From assembly GCA_031272575.1 (NCBI GenBank), contig JAISTO010000082.1, positions 1 through 11,148 on the forward strand: a stretch of DNA of 11,148 bases, in the 5' to 3' direction. The stretch is from Treponema sp. (GTDB taxonomy: Bacteria; Spirochaetota; Spirochaetia; Treponematales; Breznakiellaceae). The notes beneath the pieces were generated by a model. It was not told the origin of the DNA and ran no database searches. It saw only the letters and a program-made list of their open reading frames with translations. Within the stretch, counting starts at the first letter, position 1; each line of letters opens with the position of its first letter. The position numbers and the translations under genes were made by a program. Below are positions 1-5,945 of the stretch, one piece after another.

Positions 1-75
1 AAACCGCGGAATGACGGCAGGGGGGCCGCGCCGCGGAATGACGGCAGGGGGGCCGCGGAATGACGGGGCGTGCTC

Positions 76-141
76 GTCACTCCGCGACTTGAGCGCGGAG
101 TCTGCTTGCGGGTAGATTCCGCGGTCAAGCCGCGGACTGAC
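76..141. repeat. Two-armed palindromic repeat element, copy A
   Basis: The element begins GTCACTCCGCG and ends CGCGGACTGAC. It holds two hairpins: CTCCGCG...CGCGGAG on the left and TTCCGCGG...CCGCGGA on the right, joined by TCTGCTTGCGGGTAGA. The right arm is an approximate reverse complement of the left, so the whole is a doublet inverted repeat of REP/BIME type. GTCATTCC...GGAATCT-like arms belong to a broad class of dispersed bacterial repeats. No mobilising enzyme is present in the window. Confidence 0.85.
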
Positions 142-220
142 GGCAGGGGGGCCGCGGAATGACGGCAGGGGGCCGCGGAATGACGGCAGGGGTCGGGCCG
201 CGGAATGACGGGGCGTGCTC

Positions 221-286
221 GTCACTCCGCGACTTGATCGCGGAGTCTGCCTGCGGGTAGATTCCGCGGACAAGCCGCGGAATGAC
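221..286. repeat. Two-armed palindromic repeat element, copy B
   Basis: Same structure as the copy at 76-141, which it matches at nearly every position including the central spacer. It starts GTCACTCCGCG and ends CCGCGGAATGAC. The flanking DNA upstream also matches, back to about 196, which shows a segmental duplication rather than an independent insertion. Confidence 0.85.
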
Positions 287-431
287 GAACGGTCGAGCCG
301 CGGAATGACGGGGCGGTCGAGCGCGGAATGACGGGGCGGTCGAGCGCGGAATGACGAGGCGCGTTCACCGGTTTCGGCTGGTGCGCAACGGGGGGTAGGG
401 GGATTTCATAGTAAGGTGGTTTTAGATTATC

Positions 432-737
432 ATGGACTTTGAATGGTATTCCGAAAAGGAACGGAGTAACATCGAGAAGCATGGCATTGACTTGGAGAAG
501 ACAGTACAGAAAACTGGTTTATCCCCTGAGCGTGTGAAACGCATAAGGGAAGCGCAAAAGAGGCACGCCTGCTTTGACCCGGGATGCGAGAGATGGACCC
601 CCGAAGAATTCATCAACTGGCACCCCATCAACGGCATGACGTGGGAGGAACGCGCCCGCCGTATGCGGGCTGCCGGAATCGTCGATCCCGAAGCGGAGGC
701 AGAGGAAGCGATGTACCGGGAAGAGCAGGTCATGTAG
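432..737 (+). CDS. Small hypothetical protein with BrnT-like N-terminus (possible toxin-antitoxin remnant)
   Basis: This 101-residue protein is the only plus-strand gene and the only one between the two left repeat blocks. Residues 1-24 (DFEWYSEKERSNIEKHGIDL) resemble the opening of BrnT/DUF497 ribonuclease toxins, which typically read FEW-(D/S)-x-x-K-x-x-x-N-x-x-KHG-(I/V). The rest of the BrnT fold is absent. From residue 31 the protein is charged and probably helical (SPERVKRIREAQ...CFDPGCERWTPEEF), loosely like small antitoxin proteins with a FDxxC-x-x-x-TPE pattern. It may be a deletion fusion of a toxin start with a partner protein, or a short lineage-specific protein. An in-frame TAG lies just upstream, which limits the start to this ATG. 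AGGTGG, 12 bases before the ATG, is a poorly placed ribosome site. Its GC content is visibly lower than that of the other genes, consistent with transfer. It is too incomplete to be an active BrnT. Confidence 0.55.
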   Translation: MDFEWYSEKERSNIEKHGIDLEKTVQKTGLSPERVKRIREAQKRHACFDPGCERWTPEEFINWHPINGMTWEERARRMRAAGIVDPEAEAEEAMYREEQVM

Positions 738-747
738 CGCTTATATT

Positions 748-792
748 GGGACTTGGGACTCGGGACTTGGGACTTGGGCGTGATGCGGGGTA
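748..792 (+). repeat. G-rich heptad repeat, copy 1 (possible G-quadruplex)
   Basis: Five GGG tracts start at 748, 755, 762, 769 and 776, exactly 7 bases apart, in units of the form GGGACTY. They are followed by GGGCGTGATGCGGGG and TAGA. Four or more G-tracts separated by 4-base loops meet the usual sequence criterion for a G-quadruplex. It starts 10 bases after the stop codon of the 432-737 gene. Confidence 0.75.
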
Positions 793-807
793 GATTCCGC
801 GGTCAAG

Positions 808-885
808 CCGCGGAATGACGGGGTGCGTTGCAATGCCGCGGAATGACGGGGTGCGTTGCAATGCCGTGGAGTGACGGGGTGCGTT
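808..885. repeat. 28-base tandem repeat, 2.8 copies
   Basis: The unit begins CCGCGGAATGACGGGG and continues TGCGTTGCAATG. Copies at 808-835 and 836-863 are identical. The third, at 864-885, is partial and has two substitutions (CCGTGGAGTGAC). It looks like tandem expansion of one palindrome arm plus its flank. Confidence 0.8.
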
Positions 886-937
886 CGTCACTCCGCGCTT
901 TAAGCGCCCCGTCACTCCACGCCTTGATCGGTTGCCC

Positions 938-1027
938 GTCACTCCGCGCTTTAAGCGCGGAGTCTGCCCCTACGGGCCGCGAGCGGCGTAAACGCCGCCA
1001 GATTCCGCGGTCAAGCCGCGGAATGAC
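938..1027. repeat. Two-armed palindromic repeat element, copy C with long spacer
   Basis: Left arm GTCACTCCGCGCTTTAAG... and right arm ending CCGCGGAATGAC match the copies at 76-141 and 221-286. The central spacer is longer and contains a third hairpin, GCGGCGTAAACGCCGC. The left arm forms a stem CTCCGCGCTT/AAGCGCGGAG. Confidence 0.8.
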
Positions 1028-1037
1028 GAGGCAGCCC

Positions 1038-1088
1038 GTCACTCCGCGCTTTAAGCGCGGAGTCTGGCCCTACGGGCTGCGGAATGAC
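1038..1088. repeat. Palindromic repeat element, copy D, right arm truncated
   Basis: The left arm (GTCACTCCGCGCTTTAAG...GTCT) is intact. The right arm has lost its first half and ends directly as CTGCGGAATGAC. It lies 10 bases after copy C, in the same orientation. Confidence 0.7.
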
Positions 1089-1107
1089 GGGGCGGTCGAG
1101 CCGCGGC

Positions 1108-1187
1108 TTGACATCGCTGTCCACCCCGCGCCCACGCGCCGCGCACCCTACTCCCCACTCCCTATTCCCTACTCCCTATCCCCCCCC
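1108..1187 (-). repeat. G-rich heptad repeat, copy 2, with conserved tail
   Basis: Read on the minus strand, this starts at the nagA stop codon with a G8 run, then GGGAGTA/GGGAATA/GGGAGTG units with tracts at 7-base spacing (plus-strand C-tracts at 1174, 1167, 1160, 1153 and 1146). A tail follows that reads GCGCGGGGTGGACAGCGATG then TCAAG. The same tail follows the heptads at 7601-7672, so heptads and tail form one repeated element. Confidence 0.75.
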
Positions 1188-2383
1188 TAAAACACACTCT
1201 TCACCAGGCGGCCGCGGACGAGGACGGCGAGGATGTCGAGATCGCCGGATGCGGGGTCCACACGGAACACGGTGATGTCCGCGTCGCGGCCCGGGATGAT
1301 CGCGCCTTTGTTCGCGTAGCGCATTACCTGCGCGGGGTTGTACGAGGCGGTCTTGACAGCCTCCTCGAGGGTGAAGCCGAACGCGCAGAGGTTGCGCACT
1401 CCGCGGGCCATGCTCAGCGCGGAGCCCGCGATGACCCCATCCGCCGCGCGGTAAAAGAGGCCGCCGCGGAACTCGACCGCCTCGCCGTTCGCGATGAGGG
1501 GCCCCTCCGCCTGATCGGTGGGCTTCAGCGCGTCAGTTACCAGGACGATCTTGTCCACGCTCTTGTCCCGCAGGAGCAGTTTGTAGAGGTCAGGATGCAC
1601 ATGAAGCCCGTCCGCAATGATCTCGCAGGACATTTCGGGGTGAATAAGCACGGCCCCCACCGCGTTGGGGTTCCGGTGATCCATGCGGCTCATCGCATTG
1701 AACATATGGGTCGCGTGCAGGATGCCCGCCTGCATACCCTCGACCATGTGCTCGTAGCGGGCGTCCGTGTGCCCCGCCTGCAGCACGATGCCCTTCTTGA
1801 TGCAGGAGAGCGCCAGTTCCCGCATCCCCTTTAGTTCCGGCGCCACCGTCATGTTGACGATATGCCCGCCGGCCGCCTCCCAGAGGCGCTCCATGTAAGG
1901 CAGGTCAACCGCGCTGAGGCTCTCCGGCCGCTGCACCCCCAGTTTATAGGGTGACAAAAACGGCCCCTCCAGGTGGAAGCCCATGATCTGCGCGCCCTGC
2001 TCCTTCCCGATAAAGGGGGAGGCGGCCCGCAGCGCCGCCGTTAAGCGGCCGCCCTCCAGGGGGTAGAAGGTGGGGTTGAAGGCGGTAACCCCCCGTCCGG
2101 CCAGGAGGCGCGACATTTCCAGGAGGCTCTCCGGCGCGCGCTCCGCGTCCTCGGTGCCGCAGCCGCCGTAGCCGTGGACGTGCGTGTCGATAAAGCCCGG
2201 CGCAATGTACGCGCCTTCCACATCGAGTACGAGCGTATCGGAGTCGAAGCGCTTGCTTTCGAAGCGGCGCTCGGAAAACACATCCGACACCACGCCGTCA
2301 GCGGCAAGCACCGCGCACTGTTCCATCGCCGCGAAGCCGCTCAGCACCGCGCCGTTATGCAGGCAGATTGGTTTCATGCTCAT
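1187..2383 (-). CDS. nagA: N-acetylglucosamine-6-phosphate deacetylase
   Basis: NagA is a cytoplasmic enzyme that removes the acetyl group from N-acetylglucosamine-6-phosphate, giving glucosamine-6-phosphate and acetate. It is central to amino-sugar catabolism and cell-wall recycling. The 398 residues match the family's usual length (about 380-400). Visible amidohydrolase signatures are THVHG (residues 67-71), HLEGPF (137-142; Glu139 a metal ligand by analogy with the E. coli enzyme), QAGHTDA (202-208; His205), HATHMFNAM (223-231; His226), DGLHVHP (258-264) and VTDA (282-285; Asp284 the catalytic acid/base). All expected catalytic positions are present. No nagB neighbour is visible. It is separated from the upstream SpoIIM gene by about 120 bases and has its own promoter. 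There is no Shine-Dalgarno sequence before ATG 2383. A second ATG at residue 3 is a possible start and fits the predicted transcription start better. The stop codon abuts a G-rich repeat. Confidence 0.95.
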   Translation of the reverse strand: MSMKPICLHNGAVLSGFAAMEQCAVLAADGVVSDVFSERRFESKRFDSDTLVLDVEGAYIAPGFIDTHVHGYGGCGTEDAERAPESLLEMSRLLAGRGVTAFNPTFYPLEGGRLTAALRAASPFIGKEQGAQIMGFHLEGPFLSPYKLGVQRPESLSAVDLPYMERLWEAAGGHIVNMTVAPELKGMRELALSCIKKGIVLQAGHTDARYEHMVEGMQAGILHATHMFNAMSRMDHRNPNAVGAVLIHPEMSCEIIADGLHVHPDLYKLLLRDKSVDKIVLVTDALKPTDQAEGPLIANGEAVEFRGGLFYRAADGVIAGSALSMARGVRNLCAFGFTLEEAVKTASYNPAQVMRYANKGAIIPGRDADITVFRVDPASGDLDILAVLVRGRLVKSVF

Positions 2384-2387
2384 CAGT

Positions 2388-2417
2388 ATGATAGCACTAT
2401 CCCCCCAAAGAAAGCAA
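2388..2417 (-). promoter_or_regulatory. Promoter of nagA, with near-zero leader
   Basis: On the minus strand, TTGCTT (2417-2412) and TATCAT (2393-2388) are spaced by 18 bases. The -10 box ends only 4 bases before ATG 2383, so transcription should start at or just within the start region, and there is no room for a ribosome site. The spacer contains a G6 run. Confidence 0.55.
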
Positions 2418-2505
2418 GGCCCCGCTTGGGACCGCGGCGTAGTCCGCGCCCGATCATAGCCGCCGTGCTCGATGCGGAAAACGCCGTTCCCCCACTGTCA
2501 ACAAG

Positions 2506-3504
2506 TTAAAGGAATTGCCAATCGTCACTCCGCGGCTTGCTCGCGGAGTCTCCCCCCCGGCCGGCGGCAAGGAAGTAGATGAGTGTGAGGGCCCAGACCC
2601 CCGCGCCCACGCCCAGGCGGAGCGCCATGGGGAGTTCGTGCTTCGATGACCAGAAGGCCTCGATGACGGCGGCCATGGCGAGCATGAGGGCGGCGCCGGC
2701 AATGAGCGGCAGGACGCGGCGGCCTGCCTGGCGGAGGGACGCGCCCCGCGTGAGGCCCCGCGTCACGAAGAGGCTCCAGCCGAGGACCAGGCCGGCGGCC
2801 CCGGAAAAGATGATCGCGGTAATTTCGAGGGCGCTGTGCGCGATCACGAAGGGGAAGAAGGTACCCGCGAAGCCCTTCGTGGTGACGAGCGCGGTGGACG
2901 CGCCGAGCGAGATCGCGTTGATGCAGAGAAACAAGAGGCTCCCCAGCCCCGCGAGGATGCCGCCGGCAAAGGTGCGGAACGCGATCGAGATGTTATTGTA
3001 GATATAAAAGCCGAACATATCGGCACTGGCCGCGGCCGCGCGGGGCCGCGCGTAGTGGGGGCTCTCCGGGTCGTACATTTCCTCGATCTGTTCGCACTGG
3101 AGTGAACCGAGCAGTTCCCGCACAAGATCGGGGTACCGGTAACAGAGGATGCCGCTTGCGAGGGCAAGCCCGTAGAAGAGGAGCATGCAGATGCCGATGG
3201 GCCGCCACTGCGCGCGCACGGTTCGGGGGAAGCTGCGCAAAATAAAGGTGACCGCGCCGGCCGGCGAAAACGAGCGCCCCCCGTAGAGGCGCTGACTCCC
3301 CTGCATGACGAGGCGGTTGAGCCGCTCCGCGATGGCGGGGTCAAAGCGCTCGGCCCTGGCCGTGTTCAGATCGGCCGCGATCTCGCGGTAGAGGTGCGGG
3401 AAACGCCCCGCGTTTTTTCTGAAGGTGATTTTCCCGCCCGCGAGGAGCCGCTCGAAGTCCTGCCAGGCCGGTTCCCGCGCCATAACGAAGGCCGCTTCTT
3501 TCAT
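2506..3504 (-). CDS. SpoIIM/DUF95-family integral membrane protein
   Basis: This 332-residue protein has a soluble N-terminal part of about 100 residues (possibly helical, charged) and then at least five hydrophobic segments: about 103-122, 178-202, 214-246, 264-283 and 294-314. The segment HSALEITAIIFSGAAGLVLG (223-242) is the characteristic SpoIIM/DUF95 core, which usually reads HxxxE...AxxxxGxAG. In sporulators SpoIIM takes part in engulfment. In non-sporulating bacteria such as spirochaetes the family is widespread and of unknown role, often beside RDD proteins as here. The frame stays open upstream to 4017, but the start at 3504 is chosen because the protein begins sensibly there, GGAGG lies 7 bases ahead, and it overlaps the RDD stop as ATGA. 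Residues about 318-327 (GDSASKPRSD) are encoded by an inserted palindromic repeat arm, so the natural C-terminus has probably been replaced or extended. Confidence 0.9.
   Translation of the reverse strand: MKEAAFVMAREPAWQDFERLLAGGKITFRKNAGRFPHLYREIAADLNTARAERFDPAIAERLNRLVMQGSQRLYGGRSFSPAGAVTFILRSFPRTVRAQWRPIGICMLLFYGLALASGILCYRYPDLVRELLGSLQCEQIEEMYDPESPHYARPRAAAASADMFGFYIYNNISIAFRTFAGGILAGLGSLLFLCINAISLGASTALVTTKGFAGTFFPFVIAHSALEITAIIFSGAAGLVLGWSLFVTRGLTRGASLRQAGRRVLPLIAGAALMLAMAAVIEAFWSSKHELPMALRLGVGAGVWALTLIYFLAAGRGGDSASKPRSDDWQFL
2524..2551. repeat. Single palindromic repeat arm inside the SpoIIM gene
   Basis: GTCACTCCGCGGCTTGCTCG followed by CGGAGTCT is a single (left) arm of the two-armed repeat family. 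It lies in the last 50 bases of the SpoIIM coding sequence, read there in frame on the opposite strand, and the stop codon TAA is 15 bases beyond it. The arm forms a hairpin in the mRNA just before the stop and could act as a transcript-end stabiliser. Confidence 0.8.
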
Positions 3505-4238
3505 GCGAGACCCTCCGGCGACGCGGCCGCGCACCACCGCGCCATGCCGAGCGCCTGGTCCGAAGGGCAAAGCCCCGGGCGCGGCCCCGCGGCGCCCTCC
3601 CCGGCAGACAGGGACGCGATCCAGGGCGCGGCGATCTCGTCGGCCCGCTCCTTCCCCAGGAGCGGATAGCGCCGCGCAAACATGAGCAGCGCCTGCCGCT
3701 CCTCCAGGCTGAGCGGGCGGGGCGGCGCGATGGGCGCGGTACGCCCGAGCCACGCGAGGGACGCCTCCCGCGCCCCCCGGCCGCGCCCCCGGTAGACCAC
3801 CAGGGTGCCCCCCACCCAGTCCCCCAGCCGCCTGAAGCCCGCGCTGCAGTTCATGCAGAGGAACGCGATGAGGAAGAGGAGCAGGAAGCTGTCGGCAAAG
3901 CGGCAGAGGTTGCGGAGGAACGAGGCCCCAGGGGATACGGGCGAGCCGTCCGCCGATGTCACCTGTATCCCCACGGCGCGTTTTCCGGGGCTCTGCCCGC
4001 CCCCGAACACTTCCCACAGCACCTGATAAAACCAGTCGATCACGAAGGCCCCTATCAGCATGAACCAGCCCCCCGGGTTTCGGTTGAGGACGGCCCCCGC
4101 GATGAGGATCGCTATCAACAAGACCCCCTGCAATAGCGCGTCGATGACCCAGGCGCAGACGCGGATGGGGAAGCCCGCCGGATGCAGGACGAACGCGATG
4201 CCCTCCGGCGTCAGCGCTTCGAGGGTCGTGTCATCCAT
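3501..4238 (-). CDS. RDD-family membrane protein
   Basis: This 245-residue protein carries the RDD-family pattern: Arg26 and Asp33 in IRVCAWVIDALL, the loop GQSPGKRAVGIQV (81-93), a second Arg/Asp pair at RNLCRFAD (109-116), and RRLGDWVGGTLVV (136-148). Three hydrophobic segments (about 28-50, 57-76 and 115-132) form the membrane part. The C-terminal ~95 residues are hydrophilic and probably cytosolic, which is longer than in minimal RDD proteins. RDD proteins are membrane proteins of mostly unknown function; some are proposed ion exchangers. The start ATG shares one base with the upstream dehydrogenase stop (TAATG), and the stop overlaps the SpoIIM start (ATGA), so translation of all three is coupled. 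No strong separate ribosome site is visible. Pairing with SpoIIM is a recurrent arrangement and suggests they act together. Confidence 0.9.
   Translation of the reverse strand: MDDTTLEALTPEGIAFVLHPAGFPIRVCAWVIDALLQGVLLIAILIAGAVLNRNPGGWFMLIGAFVIDWFYQVLWEVFGGGQSPGKRAVGIQVTSADGSPVSPGASFLRNLCRFADSFLLLFLIAFLCMNCSAGFRRLGDWVGGTLVVYRGRGRGAREASLAWLGRTAPIAPPRPLSLEERQALLMFARRYPLLGKERADEIAAPWIASLSAGEGAAGPRPGLCPSDQALGMARWCAAASPEGLA
3512..3516 (-). promoter_or_regulatory. Ribosome binding site fixing the SpoIIM start
   Basis: GGAGG lies 7 bases before ATG 3504. This site and the ATGA overlap decide the start at 3504 over the much longer upstream open frame, whose extra 171 codons are an out-of-frame reading of the RDD gene. 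Confidence 0.75.
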
Positions 4239-5854
4239 TACGCTGCCGCGTATTTTTCCAGGGTCTTTTTGACCGCGCCCGGGCCGGCAATCAATTCACC
4301 AAAATACCCTTCGATGCGTTCGCCGAGGCCCACGGTATACAAATTGACGCCGAAGATTTTTTCGTTGGAGAGAATGGGCCGCAGCGCGTCCCGCGCGGTT
4401 TCCGGTTTCCCCAGGATGACATTTGCAACACGGGGGCGAAGTTCGGCAAGAAGCGGATCGGGGCTCGGCTCGAAGGCGGTGCCGTCATCCTTAAGCGCCA
4501 TGAGGCAGCGGCACCAGAGCGCGATGACGAGCGGGATATAGCGCAGGCGCGCGGTACCGAGCGCGGGGTCAGCCGCGTAAAGTTTGATCGTCTCGCCGAA
4601 GCGGATGCCGAGTTTCTGCGAGGTGTCGGTGGCGATTCGCTGGGGCGTGTCCGGGATGTTCGGATTGGGGAGCCGCTTTTCGAGCACTGTTGAAAGAAAG
4701 GCCACGGGCTCGATGATGCCCGGATCGGTGACGACCGGCAGCCCCTCGGTGTACGCCATCTTGCGCACCAGCCCCGCGAGCGCGGGGTTCTGCATCTCGG
4801 CCGCGATCGAATCGTATCCAAGCAGACAGCCTGATACCGCGAGCGCGGTGTGCAGTGGGTTCAGACAGGTGCAGACCTTCATCCGCTCGACCTTGTCTAC
4901 CGTCTGCCGGTCAGTAAAGTGAACGCCGGTCAGGTGCAGGGGGGGCCTGCCGTTGGGGAAGAGGTCCTCGATTACGAGGTACTCGGTCTCTTCAGTGTTG
5001 ACGAAGGGGCTTGCCAGCGCACCCTTCGAGGTCTTCACCGGATCGATGTTGACGAGGCCGGCCTGCGCGAGCGCCTCTTTTACCCGCTCCGCCGGGTAGG
5101 GGGTAATCTTGTCGATCATGCTGAGGGGGAAGGTGACCTTTGCCGGGTCCGCGAGGTACGCGAGAAAGTCCCTGCCGACAAAGCCGCGCTCCTGCCAGGC
5201 CGCGGCCGCGGTGCTGAGCGCCTCTTTGAGGCGATCCCCGTTGTGCGAGAAATTGTCGGTAGACACGAGCGCGACGGGGGCCGCGCCGTTTTTGAAACGA
5301 TGCAGCATGAGGCTGCACAGTTTCAGCATGGCGTGCTCCGGCTTGTCCGGCCCCGCGTCAAACTGCGCGAGTATGTCCGGCCTGAACGCGCCGTCGATGG
5401 CCCGCAGGCCGTAGCCCTTTTCGGTAATCGACAGCGAGACCATTTGCAGCGAGGGCGACGCAAATATCTCCAACAGGCGCCCCCAGTCCGCGCCCGCCGA
5501 ATCCGCGGCCAGCGCCTCGGTAACGCTTGCGAGCACCTCTTTGTCGAGGCCGCCTTCAGCCTGCATGACCACGCGCAGGCAGAGGTTGTCGTGCGGGGTG
5601 AAGACCTTCGTAACCGCCTCGTAGTCGAAGGGCTCCGCCACGATGACGCCTTTGTCCGTCGCGCCCGCCTCGATGATCCGCTGCGCAAGCGAGGCATGGA
5701 ATGCCTTGAAGAGGTTCCCCGCGCTGAGGTGCACCCACACCGGCGCGGCCGCGGTCGCCTTGCGCACCGCGTCAATATCAAATTCGGGCACCCGAATCCC
5801 CGCGCGCGCAAAGCCTGCCTTGTCAGTTATCCCTTTTCGTGTTAGTTCGAGCAT
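4238..5854 (-). CDS. Mannitol/uronate dehydrogenase-family NAD-dependent oxidoreductase
   Basis: This 538-residue protein belongs to the long-chain polyol dehydrogenase family (mannitol 2-dehydrogenase, fructuronate reductase UxuB, tagaturonate reductase). Such enzymes interconvert ketoses and sugar alcohols, or ketouronates and aldonates, with NAD(P). The N-terminal Rossmann region includes VWVHLSAGNLFKAFHA (39-54), in place of the HLGxGxFHRAH form of classical members. Family landmarks follow: STDNFSHNGDRL (198-209), FPLSMIDKITPYP (242-254) and the catalytic stretch KVCTCLNPLHTALA (326-339) with Lys326, Asn332 and His335. Lys and Asn are one residue further apart than in the classical K-x4-N-x2-H. 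This suggests a distinct subfamily, so mannitol as substrate should not be assumed. It is the first gene of an operon with RDD and SpoIIM proteins, to which it has no obvious functional link. It has a well-formed promoter, and AAGGAG sits 6 bases before the ATG. Confidence 0.88.
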   Translation of the reverse strand: MLELTRKGITDKAGFARAGIRVPEFDIDAVRKATAAAPVWVHLSAGNLFKAFHASLAQRIIEAGATDKGVIVAEPFDYEAVTKVFTPHDNLCLRVVMQAEGGLDKEVLASVTEALAADSAGADWGRLLEIFASPSLQMVSLSITEKGYGLRAIDGAFRPDILAQFDAGPDKPEHAMLKLCSLMLHRFKNGAAPVALVSTDNFSHNGDRLKEALSTAAAAWQERGFVGRDFLAYLADPAKVTFPLSMIDKITPYPAERVKEALAQAGLVNIDPVKTSKGALASPFVNTEETEYLVIEDLFPNGRPPLHLTGVHFTDRQTVDKVERMKVCTCLNPLHTALAVSGCLLGYDSIAAEMQNPALAGLVRKMAYTEGLPVVTDPGIIEPVAFLSTVLEKRLPNPNIPDTPQRIATDTSQKLGIRFGETIKLYAADPALGTARLRYIPLVIALWCRCLMALKDDGTAFEPSPDPLLAELRPRVANVILGKPETARDALRPILSNEKIFGVNLYTVGLGERIEGYFGELIAGPGAVKKTLEKYAAA

Positions 5855-5860
5855 ATCTTT

Positions 5861-5901
5861 CTCCTTGTGGCTATGATAGCGGATACCGGAGGGAAAGGCA
5901 A
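5861..5901 (-). promoter_or_regulatory. Promoter and ribosome site of the dehydrogenase-RDD-SpoIIM operon
   Basis: On the minus strand, TTGCCT (5901-5896) and TATCAT (5878-5873) are spaced by 17 bases. A leader of roughly 12 bases follows, with AAGGAG (5866-5861) 6 bases before ATG 5854. Unlike nagA and the toxin remnant, this gene keeps a conventional leader. Confidence 0.65.
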
Positions 5902-5945
5902 GGGGCGCGGTAGGGAACAGGCGCTTTCTTTCCTGCCAATTCCTC

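Larger units (their letters stand above)
1..431. repeat. Repeat-dense intergenic block
   Basis: No credible gene lies here. The block is made of many copies of the arm CCGCGGAATGACGG, in tandem at 1-70 and 140-215, followed by exact 23-base tandem units at 301-323 and 324-346 with a partial third at 347-361. Two complete two-armed palindromic elements lie at 76-141 and 221-286. The segments 51-141 and 196-286 are near-identical direct copies 145 bases apart, so part of the block arose by duplication. Reading frames crossing it are repeat translations (for example the peptide VIPRLDRGI, common to such repeats) and are not annotated. The last ~70 bases (361-431) leave the repeats and lead into the gene at 432. 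Confidence 0.85.
738..1186. repeat. Second repeat-dense intergenic block
   Basis: No gene is supported here. From left to right it holds a G-rich heptad repeat (748-792), a right palindrome arm joined directly to that repeat, a 28-base tandem repeat (808-835, 836-863, partial 864-885), isolated arms at about 888-932, two composite palindromic elements (938-1027 and 1038-1088), a further arm, and a C-rich heptad repeat (about 1108-1187) ending at the nagA stop codon. No convincing U-tract terminator for nagA is visible. Confidence 0.8.

Noticed and set aside
1..361. CRISPR array
   Set aside because: The repeats are palindromic arms in both orientations with irregular or no spacers of unique sequence, and no cas genes are present.
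222..482. Minus-strand open frame of 86 codons, and similar frames across the repeat blocks (730-942, 803-1042, 828-1190, 10782-11066)
   Set aside because: They translate palindromic repeats (peptides such as VIPRLDRGI and RHSA repeated), lack ribosome sites and have no family signature.
1190..2383. Alternative identity of nagA as a dihydroorotase or other amidohydrolase
   Set aside because: HLEGPF, HATHMFNAM and DGLHVHP together are specific to the NagA family.
3505..4017. N-terminal extension of the SpoIIM frame to 4017
   Set aside because: The extra 171 codons are an out-of-frame reading of the RDD gene, Gly/Ala/Arg/Pro-rich. The start at 3504 has GGAGG and the ATGA overlap.
4850..5845. 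Long plus-strand frame (331 codons) opposite the dehydrogenase gene
   Set aside because: It is antisense to a gene with clear family motifs. High GC keeps the opposite frames open.
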